Source of the DNA: Vespa crabro
Lineage: Eukaryota; Arthropoda; Insecta; Hymenoptera; Vespidae
Direction: 5' to 3'
Length of the DNA: 64,000 nucleotides
Assembly: GCF_910589235.1 (NCBI RefSeq)
Contig: NC_060956.1
Coordinates: 20,446,973 to 20,510,972 of the forward strand
A model generated the notes under the pieces. The model did not search any database. It was not told the origin of the DNA and was given only the letters and a program-made list of their open reading frames with translations. Positions 37,485-48,657 of this stretch are shown here, piece by piece. Made by a program: the position numbers and the translations under genes. Position 1 is the first letter of the stretch. Each line of letters starts with the position of its first letter.

Positions 37485-39799
37485 TAGTTATCGATACAAA
37501 TCAAATCGGCGTTAACAGAATGTTTTTAAGAGCACTGGACCACATGGCGCGTTTGTAAGACCAGTCATCGCTATGATTAATGATTCATGAATATTTAGAC
37601 GTATCGTTTAATTTAGATACATTGTGATTCGTCATCTCTTGATTATCGCGAACATCTAACAAAATCTGTAAGTGATCATTGTAATTTGATAGATAGTAAT
37701 TTAACATCAGGTTCATTTTACGTTCATAAAGAATTATTCCTTAATTAAAGAGTTCTCTCATTATCTTTTCGTGAATATAAGAGGTATCCATCTTTCCTTG
37801 AATAACTTCGGAGATACATTTTAGAAAATCTTAGGATCCTTCGAAAGGATCCAGGAGGAGAGAGAGAGAGAGAGGGATAGAGAGAGAAGAAGTTTCTCGC
37901 TTAACTTTGGAAAGTACTCGAGTAAAGGGCCTCACGTTTTCCGCGAGAGAGCAAGACGCGAGATAGCGCCGTCTGATAAGGGCCGCTTGGAAGTCGCATT
38001 AATTTTCCTCGTAGCTCCTTGAACCCCTACCCCTTCTTCCCTTACTCTGTCGCTTCTCCCTTTCTCTTTCGTGAATCTCCTTTCCTCTCGAAGCTTCAGT
38101 TAACTTACTCTTCTCTCTCGATGTTTCTGACGATGATAGTTGTGGTAGTAGTCACGTTGGTAGAGGACGACCGTACGCAGAAACGTTTCTCCTTGGCATT
38201 TAGGTAAGGTATTCACGTAACACATAAGCAACGCCACGCGAGCAGCCCACCGTGTGCACAGAGATAAGAGCCAAAGGTGGCATCTTAGCGGCACTTCGAA
38301 TTAAATTCCCGACGGCGAGCACACAACCTCTCTCTCTTACTCTCCTACTCTCTTTCTCTCTCTCTCTCTCTCTCTGTTATTCTCTTGATATCACTGAAAC
38401 GATATCAACAAGAGGAGGCGGGGACAAACTTCTATAGTGTGCAAAGGCACCGGTATACATCTTGAATTCAAATTTCGCGCCAGTTCCAAAGGTCGAGTTT
38501 ATCTCGCGTTCAGTTATGAGTTTAAGTTCCATTTTATCCAAACGATTTTGATAATTATCATGTCCGTTTATTTTATGTTTCTTCTTTCTTTCTTTCTTTT
38601 TTTACTTCCTTTTTTATTTTTTTTTTTTTTTCATTCTACAAGTCTTACGAAAAAAGATCAGACGACAAAATAATCAGACGTTTCATCGTGGCATAAAAAT
38701 TTTTGACGTTTTAAGACAGAACGTCTCGGTTCCTCCAGTTACTCCATTTAAGAGAAAGAGAGGTCCACTTTATATGCATGACCTCGGTAATAAGTCAAGG
38801 AATTGCTCGCACGTCCGTAAAATCTAAATCGTCCGCACTCATCTGAAGAGATCTACGTTCTGTCGCTCTTAGCCGTAGAACGAGGCCGCACACAGTGCTC
38901 GGTTATTTTAGCAATCCTCCAAACTCGTTACACATTCAATTTATCAGCGACTTGGAGCGAGACAAGGCTCGCTTGAAAATTCCTTAAGCACGTTTCCCTT
39001 CTTTGTAATATACTTATACGTGCATATATCTACATTTTGTAACATCGTCGCGAAGGGATATCTTTTTGACTTAATTGGAAATTCGAGAGTACGACGAAAG
39101 GAAAACAAACGAAAGAGAATCGAAATGAATCGAGTGAAATATGGCGGGTGCAAGAGCGAGCAGATTTTCAATGGAGTTGGTAAAGCTTTAGGAGAAAGAT
39201 AGAGAAAGAGAGAAAGAGAGAGATGAAAAGGAAGAAATCGTGTTAATGGTTGATTGATAAACGAGCTCTCTTCATCGGCTCTTCATCGGTCGCATATTTA
39301 TCACCTAACTCTTCGGTAACTTCACCGAATCGGCCGTTTCTGCAGAACTTCTGCCAGCAAAGCGAAAAACGTTGGCAAGAGATATAGCCGCTTTCGTTGG
39401 AAGAGCGAGAGAAACCGAAATTAATTCATGCGTCTGCGTTCGAACGAATATTCCGTCTTTCAGTTTTATAACCAACGGCAGAATGCAAAACGATTGGACG
39501 TGATTAATTTCAAAACGAACGATTGCACCTCTTATATCATGACGACGTCGTTATAGATATCATTCGATTAATTTATTAGATAGTCGATGAGAAATAATAA
39601 GAATCGACTGGTTCTCGGATCGATGCTCTTTTAATTATATCCACGATGATATTTATGATTTATCTTATCCAATAGAATGGATCGCTATATATTTCATCGA
39701 AATATATTAATTCGTACAATCGACTTGACAAAAGCTAAAACACTTTGCTTGGTGTCACTGAAGTAAGGTGTCCCTCTGCTTGATCTTCCCTGTGTTCGA

Positions 39800-39857
39800 T
39801 GTCACAGTGCTAACAGCTTCCACGTGCCTGACACGTGTCAGACGTTAGCGTGTGACA
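39800..39857. promoter_or_regulatory. Nested palindrome with two CACGTG E-boxes
   Basis: TGTCAC (39800-39805) and GCTAAC (39809-39814) are mirrored by GTTAGC (39844-39849) and GTGACA (39852-39857). The interior holds CACGTG at 39821 and a perfect 14-base palindrome CTGACACGTGTCAG (39828-39841) containing a second CACGTG at 39832. CACGTG is the known core site of bHLH/bHLH-PAS and bHLH-Zip factors; the 11-base spacing puts both on the same DNA face. Enhancer function is inference. Confidence 0.4.
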
Positions 39858-39959
39858 GTCCCACGTTTTAACTTGGATCACTTAGTGAACCTGTACTTTC
39901 CGATCGATTTAAATCTTGCTATAAGAATTTATTTGATATTGAATAAAAAATACAGAAAC

Positions 39960-39962
<3 letters not shown>

Positions 39963-39999
<37 letters not shown>
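39963..39999. repeat. (AT)n microsatellite
   Basis: About 18 AT units, about 100 bases after the E-box palindrome. Confidence 0.95.
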
Positions 40000-40004
<5 letters not shown>

Positions 40005-41171
40005 TTTTCAATGATATTTATTAAATTGAATATTTATTAAATATATTTATTTACTCTTAGAAACAAGATTCGAGTGATAGTCAAAGAAAATAGTACAAAA
40101 CGGAATGAAGAATAAGCACGTCGTCGTCTTTAACATCACGGAAGCATGACAGTACGATCGGCAATAAATATGGTCTATATAATCCAGGAATGGCTCTGGC
40201 AAGATATAGAAGATCTTCACGACTCCCTGCCGTGCGACGCGTGTCACACATAACGTCGTAGTAACGACTTTTCCAACTTTACGACTCTCAATTAGGATTA
40301 AATCCGATTGCTACCCTTAAAGGTATATAATCGAGCAATGTGGTGGTCGCCTTGAGAAAATCATTCATCCCTTGATCGTACATTAACGATCTTGAGGATG
40401 TGATGAAGTAAAAAAAAAATATTTACAATCTTTCAATTTTACTTCAAACTTACATAAATTTAGGAAGAATAAATACTTGATGAGAAATAATAAGAAGTAT
40501 CGAAGGATTTGCAAGAGATCGGAAGTTTATTTGGGAATGTTTGTTGGTTGAAAGATTGTTGGCTGATGATGGTGGTAGTGATTGGAGGATATTGAGAGGA
40601 GGGAGGAGGGCTAGCTCAATCGAAAAGTCATTACAACTTTTTGCCGACTCAATCAAGAAGTTAATGTCCTTTAACCTTTCCAGATATTCCCCGTAGATTT
40701 GTTGGAATCACGAGAACAACATAAAAATCCGACATCTCTCACATGCGCGATAAAATAGATTACTGGCCTATGATTGATCGCCTATTCCTATATCCAAAGA
40801 GGAGGAGCTTAGATTTCTTTTCCTTTCTTTTTTTCTTTTTTTCTTCATTTCTTTCATTCGGTTATTTCCTTTTTGGTCGATATTACGGGCGATTAACGTT
40901 GGACGTAATCATGTATTTCAGGTATTTCTCATGGTTTTGGCAACTATCGTATGTCATTTAGTTAGGATCAAGACATGTATCGAAGCGACGAGAAACGGGG
41001 ATAATTCGTCAGGAAGATAATCCTCGAAGCGATGATCCCTTACGGACCTTGGTGGTACCTTCTGTCTAACGCAGTCGATTTAACGCGCCTCATTTCTCTT
41101 TGTCGACGAGCCGTTCGTTTCGGCCAATGACCACGAATGAAGATCTATCGTATGAAATGAGAAAGAGAGAG

Positions 41172-41207
<36 letters not shown>
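41172..41207. repeat. (GA)n microsatellite
   Basis: GA array with a CACACA insert at the left edge. Confidence 0.9.
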
Positions 41208-41209
<2 letters not shown>

Positions 41210-41492
41210 ACGTTTGCTCGTTGATGATTAGATCCTCATCGAACCCGATCCTACAAACCCGTATAAATTTGTATATCCTATAATTTATCGTCACCGAAGT
41301 CACGCACAATACTCGATGGAATACTTTATCCTCTCGGAAACGAGAACAGGTTTCAAAACGAAACAGGTGTGTCAGCAGAACTGGGATCGTTCCACAGCTT
41401 GCAGAAAGTGCTGATTCCGAAAGGATCGATACAAATTTATCTTTTAGCTTTCATCGTTTCGAGTTGAATAATCGATTCCAGTGTATATATGA

Positions 41493-41493
<1 letters not shown>

Positions 41494-41533
<40 letters not shown>
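41494..41533. repeat. (AT)n microsatellite
   Basis: About 19 AT units. Confidence 0.95.
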
Positions 41534-41535
<2 letters not shown>

Positions 41536-41889
41536 ATTATTATTTCCTAAAATTCTAATATTATCTACGAATAAAGAAAGATCGTCGATGAATTCGTCGA
41601 AGGTTCGAAATTGTTCGAGCGTAAAATAATAATGATAATAATAATGAAAAGAAAAAAGAAAAAAAAGAGAGAAAGGAAAAGAAAGAAAAAAGAAATGAAA
41701 GAGAGGAAAGGACAAACGAACCGGCGTTAAAAATATTCAAGATCGTTCGTCAGGCTGTATTACAGCATAAAGCATCCTCCCTCAAGCGTTGTCCTCGCGA
41801 TCGGCACTACCACCATCGTCACCACCGTCACCAGAATTCTTTCGAGAATAGGATTGCGCAACGCGTGTGAGAGAATGAAAGAGAAGAGA

Positions 41890-41970
41890 AATGGGAAGGG
41901 GGTGCAAAGGGGGCTAGAGAGGTAGGGGAAGGGGTAGATATAGATATAGGGGTTGGGGTGAGTGGGAGGA
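41890..41970 (+). promoter_or_regulatory. G-run cluster upstream of the zinc-finger gene
   Basis: At least eight runs of three to five G lie within about 80 bases, beginning with GGGAAGGGGG at 41893-41902, which makes the strand able to form G-quadruplexes. It lies about 250-600 bases upstream of the candidate 5' UTR exon and adjoins CpG-rich DNA, so it may be part of the promoter. Function is inferred from position only. Confidence 0.35.
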
Positions 41971-42199
41971 AAAAGGAGTCGTCGACGTCGACGGCGATCC
42001 CGGGCACATGTGTCGAACCTGAAATATGTAGGCGTGGTCTAGATGGGACTAACAGACGCGTCCCGACGACCGAATATGTTCACCCCCTTCGTATGCTCCA
42101 CCCTCGAATAGTAGTCGACGCTTCGCTATTGGCCGGCACCATCCTCGGTCGTCTCCACCTGCCTTCGAGCTACCCTCCACGAAGCAACCCCTAAATACG

Positions 42200-42487
42200 G
42201 GGGATGCGCGAACGGTTCCCTCATTTTATCCTCGGCAACGCCGAAACGCGCGTCCACCAGAGTGTTCTCCGGGATTCGAATAGGAATCAGTGCGCGGATT
42301 CGAAGCCTCAGCCTCGGATCTTAAACTTCTTGTGCTCCCTCGAGAATTGTATCAGTGTTAACGAATGCCATCAAATTGGGAGGTGCCTTTCATAAGGAGA
42401 AGAAGAAGAAGAAGAAGAAGCCGTCGTCGTGGTTGTAAAGTCGACACGTTCAACGAACAAAGGCGTATAGCCTAAACACGTGCTCCG
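42200..42487 (+). other. Candidate 5' UTR exon (left boundary unknown)
   Basis: This CpG-containing, relatively GC-rich segment ends at the donor at 42487. It carries a small open frame (ATG 42204, stop 42393-42395, 63 codons) of no recognised family, which would be an upstream ORF if transcribed, followed by a (GAA)n run at 42401-42420. The transcription start cannot be placed from sequence; no convincing TATA box with initiator was found. Confidence 0.3.
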
Positions 42488-42724
42488 GTAAGCGTCGTGT
42501 CATTTTATTTCCTTGATAAGATATTTAATCATTCGTTATATTGTATTCTTTTTTTATCATTATGACGAGTATGATCGAATATAAATAGGCAATACGATGG
42601 AAATCATCCTAGTTTCGGGGATTCGCGATTGATGAAATGTATACGCATGCACGTTAACATCTAAATAACCATCGACACCCGATCCATCATTTATGTATGC
42701 CCCATTGACGGCAAATTCTCGCAG
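42488..42724 (+). other. Candidate intron in the 5' UTR of the zinc-finger gene
   Basis: The donor CCG|GTAAGCG at 42487/42488 and the acceptor TTCTCGCAG|G at 42724/42725 both fit metazoan splice consensus and would remove 237 bases. The joined exon enters the coding exon 23 bases before ATG 42748, and TGA at 42727-42729 is in frame with that ATG, so the upstream exon would be untranslated. This is inferred from consensus only; a second acceptor-like AG at 42745-42746 is possible. Confidence 0.45.
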
Positions 42725-42747
42725 GTTGATCATACGGAGCGAGCAGG

Positions 42748-44085
42748 ATGACAATGGAAGATCGCACGGGTGGCATCGACCGTGCCGCCCCCGCTACATC
42801 GACTACGGCGACAACGACACTTTTAACGTCTGGTAGTCCGTCCATGATCAGTGATGTCACGTCGGATGCATCTTATCCTCTCCAACGTGCCAGTAAGCGT
42901 TCCTTCGACGTAGCATTTCTCGTCGCACCCGATGAGAATCTGGCTCGTAGACAGAGCGAAAAGCTCAGATTAATTTCTGGTAGAAAGGATCGTACGAGAG
43001 AATCCATATCATTGGATAATTCTTTGGATGCCGATAGATTGCCACAGAATTTGACTATAAAGCATTACGATAGCGACTCTAGCTCGCAGGAGAGACGAAG
43101 GCTGATGCATTGTACCGAAAATTCTCTCAGTCCACCGTATGTATCTCCGAGAACGTTAACACCGACATTGCCGGACATCGATTCGCGAAGATACGTTCCT
43201 ACACGACAACAAAAGAGTCCAAGCCCACCTGGGTTTACAGCGCAACAATCATTATTAAATACTTGCACGGAATCATTGGATCCAAGTTTAACATGCGGCA
43301 AGGTTTACGATAGCGGCTTGCAGTGTACCGTGGAAAGGCACGGTGAATCCAGGAGCGCTTTTACGAAGGTTCATCTTGGTAGTCAAAGAAATGGCTTTAC
43401 CGACGACGGACAAACCTCACCAAGATCGTCCATCTCACCGGACGATCGAAGGGAAGGTTATCAAGAGAGCATTAGTCCTCCGGTCGTTCCTTTGGCAAGT
43501 GCGACTACTTACAAATATACCAGTTTTCCTAACAAAATGACGTATCCCTTTTTGGTCGGTCCCGAGGCTGCGACCAGTCAACCCAGTCTCTTGGAGAACT
43601 TGAAAATTCCTCAGATAGCACAACCGCCAAAAGTACCAAGCCCAAAAGTGGCAACCTTTCGGCCGGATCTACCACCAGTTTATCCAAATCTTTCGTACAA
43701 TCCTATATCCGTTTTTCCACCAATGGCAGACGCTTTGACAAGGCCAAGGTTCTTAGCCACTGCCGCTGGCGTCGCTGGCCTTTTACCACCGTCCTTCGCG
43801 GCTTTGACATTGCCCGCGCAAAATGTTTGCGCCAAGTGCAATCTATCCTTTCGTATGACATCTGATTTGGTATATCACATGAGGTCTCATCACAAGAATG
43901 AAAACTCCGGGGAAGCTGCTCGTAGAAGGAGAGAAGAAAAATTGAGATGTCCTGTTTGCGACGAAAGCTTTCGCGAGAGACATCATCTGACAAGGCATAT
44001 GACAGCTCATCAGGATAAAGAGAGCGATGCTATCGTCGATCAGGTCGAGGTCAAACGACGTACCACCACCGTTCATAGCAAGTGA
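42748..44085 (+). CDS. PRDM8-like: C2H2 zinc-finger transcription factor, PRDM8/ZNF488-like (445 aa)
   Basis: Uninterrupted 445-codon frame ending in TGA, with mixed composition unlike the repeat-derived frames around it. Two C2H2 fingers lie at the C-terminus: C361-C364-H377-H381 and C401-C404-H417-H421, joined by an 18-residue linker with a basic run RRRREEK (392-398) that may act as a nuclear localisation signal. The block LLPPSFAALTLPAQN (345-359), the finger core FRMTSDLVYHMRSHH and FRERHHLTRHM match, from family knowledge, the terminal region of PRDM8 and ZNF488, nuclear transcriptional repressors of neural development. Residues 50-74 (KRSFDVAFLVAPDENLARRQ...) form another conserved-looking block; the middle is Ser/Pro-rich and probably disordered. 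No PR/SET domain is seen. The ATG at 42748 is preferred because TGA at 42727-42729 is in frame; M3 is an alternative start. A further upstream coding exon would need the weaker acceptor at 42745-42746. The family is fairly certain; one-to-one orthology is not proven. Confidence 0.9.
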   Translation: MTMEDRTGGIDRAAPATSTTATTTLLTSGSPSMISDVTSDASYPLQRASKRSFDVAFLVAPDENLARRQSEKLRLISGRKDRTRESISLDNSLDADRLPQNLTIKHYDSDSSSQERRRLMHCTENSLSPPYVSPRTLTPTLPDIDSRRYVPTRQQKSPSPPGFTAQQSLLNTCTESLDPSLTCGKVYDSGLQCTVERHGESRSAFTKVHLGSQRNGFTDDGQTSPRSSISPDDRREGYQESISPPVVPLASATTYKYTSFPNKMTYPFLVGPEAATSQPSLLENLKIPQIAQPPKVPSPKVATFRPDLPPVYPNLSYNPISVFPPMADALTRPRFLATAAGVAGLLPPSFAALTLPAQNVCAKCNLSFRMTSDLVYHMRSHHKNENSGEAARRRREEKLRCPVCDESFRERHHLTRHMTAHQDKESDAIVDQVEVKRRTTTVHSK

Positions 44086-44309
44086 CGCCGAAAATCCTCA
44101 CCCGACGATGATTTACTTGCCAGCGGATATTCTTTCGAGAATTGACTCTTCTTTTTTAATCTAATTAACAGACCAAAAGAATAACGTCGATCATCGAGGA
44201 TCGTTGTGTTTTAAACAAAAATATTTCCGAGACTTCGTGCAATCCTTTCTTTTCGTTTTTTCTCTTTCTTTTTCCTTTTTTTTTTAAATTTATTTTTTGA
44301 GTTCTTATA

Positions 44310-44315
44310 AATAAA
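44310..44315 (+). promoter_or_regulatory. Candidate polyadenylation signal AATAAA
   Basis: A canonical hexamer lies 225 bases after the zinc-finger stop codon, in a T-rich 3' flank and followed within 50 bases by a T/GT-rich stretch. It would give a short 3' UTR (44086 to about 44335). Other A/T-rich hexamers farther on could give longer transcripts. Confidence 0.45.
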
Positions 44316-44699
44316 ACGAAAAGACGACGTATTTCATCGGGTAATCAATTTTTGTTCGAAATATTACGTAGGATCGTTCTGTTAAAAATGTTTTTTTTTT
44401 CTTCTATCGTTTCGTTTCTTCGTTAATAATATCGTTCAATATTAATTGAGACAGTGGTACGTTTCGTGATATTGTTTCGTCAGTGTGTTAAAGATATATA
44501 TGTTATATATTAAAACACTGTCGCTTTCAATTATGATTTAAAAAAAAATAATAGACCCTAGTCGATAATTTTGTGCAGCTCGAAAACTAGAACGTAGATC
44601 GTTCGAAAATTGAACTTTATCTCCAATTTAAATAACTTCTCACGTTCTTCGTAACGCACATATTAAGTAAAGGCACTTCATGAAATTTGTGTCGTGTGT

Positions 44700-44762
44700 A
44701 TATATATATATATTATATATATATATATACACATACATGCATATATATATATATATATATAT
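44700..44762. repeat. Two adjacent (AT)n runs
   Basis: AT runs separated by ACACATACATGCAT, about 600 bases after the zinc-finger stop codon. Confidence 0.9.
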
Positions 44763-45024
44763 CTACCACCGCGAAAATTAATCACTATATATATATTATA
44801 ACCAATTAAATTTATCTTACGATCCGCGGTGAAAGAGAAAAAAGAAAAAAAAGAAAAAAGAAAAAAAAATGGACATTCCCTCTCTAGTCAATATTAGGTA
44901 GGAAGAATTTGTAAATATCTTTGTCGATCACAATTTAACTGTCATACACGTACCTATCTTGATCGCATATCAAACGTGCGATAGCACTCCGATAACACAC
45001 ATTTACCAATATTAAAAGAAAAGG

Positions 45025-45056
<32 letters not shown>

Positions 45057-45894
45057 TGGCATACATATACATACATATATCTGAACCGTACTATAGACGA
45101 AATTAAAAATGGACAAAGAGATCGATCATGTCCCTTTTAAGTATCACGAATGGACAGGTGAATGGAAGAGCAAAAGGGTTGGAGCAATAAAGTCTGTTTC
45201 GGAGTATGTTCATATTCACGAATGGGGGGGGGGAGGGAGGTGCAACGATGGTGGCAATAAATAGATCGTAAACCATATCCCGCGTCACACACAAACCGTC
45301 GGAGCGCGCATAATGGTAGGAAACAATGAATGCCGTAATCGGAAACAGTGCCGGTTTGTTATCTGCCATTTACACTCCATTTAACTTCAAACAGTGAATC
45401 GGCCAGCGCAGGATTCGCGTTTTAAATACACGCGACCTCCGAACCCACTACCACCTTCTCTTCCTCCTCCTCTTACTCCTCTTCCACCACCATCTTCTCT
45501 TCCTCCTTCTCTATTTCTCTTCCACTATCACCTCCTCTTCCTCCCTTTAAATTTACCCTTCGAGCCGGCGCGTCTCGCATCGCCTCGCCCTTTCCCATCC
45601 ATTCGCCACTGTTACGAGCTTAACGCAGGGTTAAGCGTTGTCCTCGACCAACGAGTATTTAGTAATCGTGTGAAATCGTTGGATTATCGTCCTTTTGTTT
45701 TCGCACTCACCTTAACTTTCGTTAAGTTTTCTTTTTTGTGTTTCTTTCAATATTTTTTTCTCTCTTTTCTTTCTTTTTCTTTTTCTTTTCTTTTTTTTTT
45801 TTTTTTGTTGATGAAGAAATCGATTCATCGAAGATTATAAATTGGTAAATCATAATCAATGACGAATTGATGAAATAATCATCTTTCTCTTTAA

Positions 45895-45971
45895 TTAAAA
45901 AAAAAAACAAAAAAAACAAAAAAAAACAAAACAAAAAAAAACAAAAAAAGCAACAACAACAAAAAAAAAAC
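45895..45971. repeat. A-rich tract with scattered C
   Basis: Poly-A interrupted at intervals of 4 to 9 bases by single C (AAAAAAAC units), then CAA triplets; almost no other base. Confidence 0.9.
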
Positions 45972-46088
45972 TAAAAATATATAACTGTAAAAATGTATAC
46001 TAGATCGTTTGAAAATTTTTGCGACGTTGTAGGTACTAATCACGAATTTTTCATGAAGTCATGTCGTACGGTCAGATTCGTTCGTAAG

Positions 46089-46093
<5 letters not shown>

Positions 46094-46137
<44 letters not shown>
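46094..46137. repeat. (AT)n microsatellite
   Basis: About 21 AT units. Confidence 0.95.
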
Positions 46138-46140
<3 letters not shown>

Positions 46141-47196
46141 TCGAATAAGTATTATCTACAGTATTCTGTACAGCAATAATCACAGTAGCGTGTAAATATT
46201 CGCAGTAGAATTCTCTTCATTGAGTCTCTAGCGAAAGGATAAGTCGATTTAAAATTGCAAGCTATTTCACAAATAAATCGACGTTGTAATCATTCGATAC
46301 TTCAACATAAAAATCGTTTCACGTGTCTAATTCATACGAATTTATCGAAATAATCTAATGTTTCCTTGACAGGCACTTGTTAGAATTACGGATAAGGCGA
46401 TAGATATTAAGTCCGTGTAAATTATTCATCTTTAAATGTGTAAGAATATTATAATATAAATATATATATATGTTCTGTTTTATTTTATAAAAATTATTTA
46501 TTGCGGATAAAAAAGTTGCATCTCGTCGATGTAAATACAACATTGTACATATTTACTGTATGTATTCGAAATCGTTGTTAATGAATAAAAGAAATATCCA
46601 TAATGATGGAAAAAGAAAAAGTAGGACGGTTTGAGGGACCTCACCAATTTTATTATTTTTTTCTTCGTTTTCTTTTTTTTCTTTTTGTTTTTTTTTTTTT
46701 TTTTTTCTAATCGAAGATCACAATTAATTCAATCGTTAGTATTGTGAAGGAAAATTATTTCGATTTTTCGAATTATTAAAAAAAGAAAAAAAAAGAAAAA
46801 AAATAAGAAGAAGAAAAATATACGCGAAAATTTTGAAACTTACTTTCTCAATTTTTCATTGTACTGAACAATGTGGCTGAGCGTAGATAGCGCTTGGTAA
46901 GAAACAAATCGATTTCTCGTTCTCCCATAACATCCGCAGAACGCTAACCGAAGAAAGCCGATTACGAAGCAATAGATTAATTTCTGGCCACTCAAAGAAC
47001 CACCCTGATCTCACAATTTCGAAGTAGATATCAAATCGAACCATAGGAGTCTTATCATTTTTATTTTTCTCCATTTCATAGCATCAGCCCAATTGGAGAT
47101 ATCATTTTTATTAACTATTATAAATATATTTCATCTAATTATAGATCTTAAAACAGAGAAGCTTTAAAACGATAGATTCATTATAAGAAAGAGAGA

Positions 47197-47197
<1 letters not shown>

Positions 47198-47237
<40 letters not shown>
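47198..47237. repeat. (GA)n microsatellite
   Basis: About 19 GA units. Confidence 0.95.
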
Positions 47238-47240
<3 letters not shown>

Positions 47241-47687
47241 AATATTATCAAAAAGAAAAGATAGTTAATACGATTCGAGTGACGATCGACTTGTTGAATA
47301 GTACAACTCGAAAACGAGAGATCCCTAAAGGATCCTACGCTTCAAAAGAAAATCGGTGCTCTCGAGAGAAGAAATCCATGGAGAATCCCCTTAAACGGGT
47401 AACGTTAAGCTCGTAGAAACCACGGCCAATACGACAAACAATCTCTTACTGCCCTTCGAAGCCGGCTTAAATTTTGGCCCAACCCCCTTCGGAAGTAAGT
47501 GTACTTACCCTCTGCCCGTGGTCCATAAAGATAAATAACACCGAGCTGAGGCGCTGCATCGAGGAAGAGAGATCCCCCTTTCGAATCATCCCTTTCCATC
47601 ATTCTCTTTCACTATACTTACGTAAACCAACACAAACTGAAAGTCCTTTCTCTTTTCGCCTTTAGCTTGTTTCAAGATCATTTCGAT

Positions 47688-47689
<2 letters not shown>

Positions 47690-47719
<30 letters not shown>
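47690..47719. repeat. (CT)n microsatellite
   Basis: About 14 CT units. Confidence 0.95.
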
Positions 47720-47722
<3 letters not shown>

Positions 47723-48109
47723 CACATTCTCTCTAGCATTGTCTCTTTCTTTCGCCCTCGATTCCCACCCTCGTTAGCGATACTACCCGTTACGAATCGC
47801 GCGCATGCTTGTTTTGTGTCACCGAAATAATGACAATGTCATAGACGAGGGCCGATTCGTTATGGCGCGCTTGGCACGTGGGCTACGATTGGATGCGGAT
47901 ATGTTAATATGGCGTCCGTTCCAAGACATTAAGTCCACGGCTTCGACGATCCTCGGCCAGGCGAACATCGTCTTCGTGCACTTGACTGAATCTCTCATCG
48001 TTGCACTTACAATGTTGTAAGTATACATGTATGTGAGAATACGTAAGCAGTGTGTATATTCGGATATTTCTTTTCTTTATACGCTCTACGTCATTCTATC
48101 GATGATTCT

Positions 48110-48111
<2 letters not shown>

Positions 48112-48149
<38 letters not shown>

Positions 48150-48169
48150 TTCTCTCTCTCTCTCTCATT
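48112..48169. repeat. (CT)n microsatellite
   Basis: Two CT runs around an ACCTT interruption. Confidence 0.9.
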
Positions 48170-48593
48170 TTTCGACGGGACAGAAAAGAGAATTTACTCG
48201 TTATTCGATTCGTCCCTTCTTTCAAATATTTCTTTCTTAACATTTTCAAACCCGAGACTATTTGTTTGTTCAGCATATAGATATATTTATTGGATGGAAA
48301 TTTCTATAATTAGTAGACATCGTTTAGTTAAATAGGATGAACGAAGATAGAAAATAAAAGAATATGCGATGCGTTTTGTTAAGGAAAGGAGCAACCCCAA
48401 TTCGTAATTCGTCACAGTTCTTCGTATATGCGATCATATAACTTGACTGCGAACACGTAGTTTACACCGGTCTCACGATAATCCTAGACGGGATTTTGAT
48501 ATCGACGAGCCGTCGCTAAACGATTTCTTTTGATACGCTTACGCTTGTCCAAGGCATATGCTCCAATATGTGGTGTTCTGATTTTCACACGGC

Positions 48594-48596
<3 letters not shown>

Positions 48597-48652
<56 letters not shown>
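48597..48652. repeat. (AT)n microsatellite
   Basis: About 27 TA units, one of the longest AT arrays here. Confidence 0.95.

Positions 48653-48657
<5 letters not shown>

Larger units (their letters stand above)
32166..39799. other. Gene-free tract with two SINE-like fragments
   Basis: No exon is supported. Higher-GC islands occur at about 33960-34180, 34800-35080 and 36600-37090. Frames such as 36612-36938 (-) are Pro/Arg-rich readings of a G-run region. Confidence 0.5.
39858..41889. other. Upstream flank of the zinc-finger gene
   Basis: No exon is supported. It holds AT and GA arrays and unique AT-rich DNA; if the gene starts near 42.0 kb, this is its proximal upstream region. Confidence 0.5.

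Noticed and set aside
41958..42194. 78-codon frame upstream of the zinc-finger gene as a coding exon
   Set aside because: No domain, and the predicted splice into the zinc-finger exon would enter before an in-frame TGA, so it cannot extend that protein by the preferred acceptor.
43065..43301. Antisense and alternative frames across the zinc-finger gene
   Set aside because: Shadow frames of the 445-codon gene.
47805..48020. 71-codon frame ending near a GTAAGTA donor-like site
   Set aside because: The donor at 48016 is good by consensus, but the peptide has no recognised features and no matching acceptor was defined; transcript evidence would be needed.
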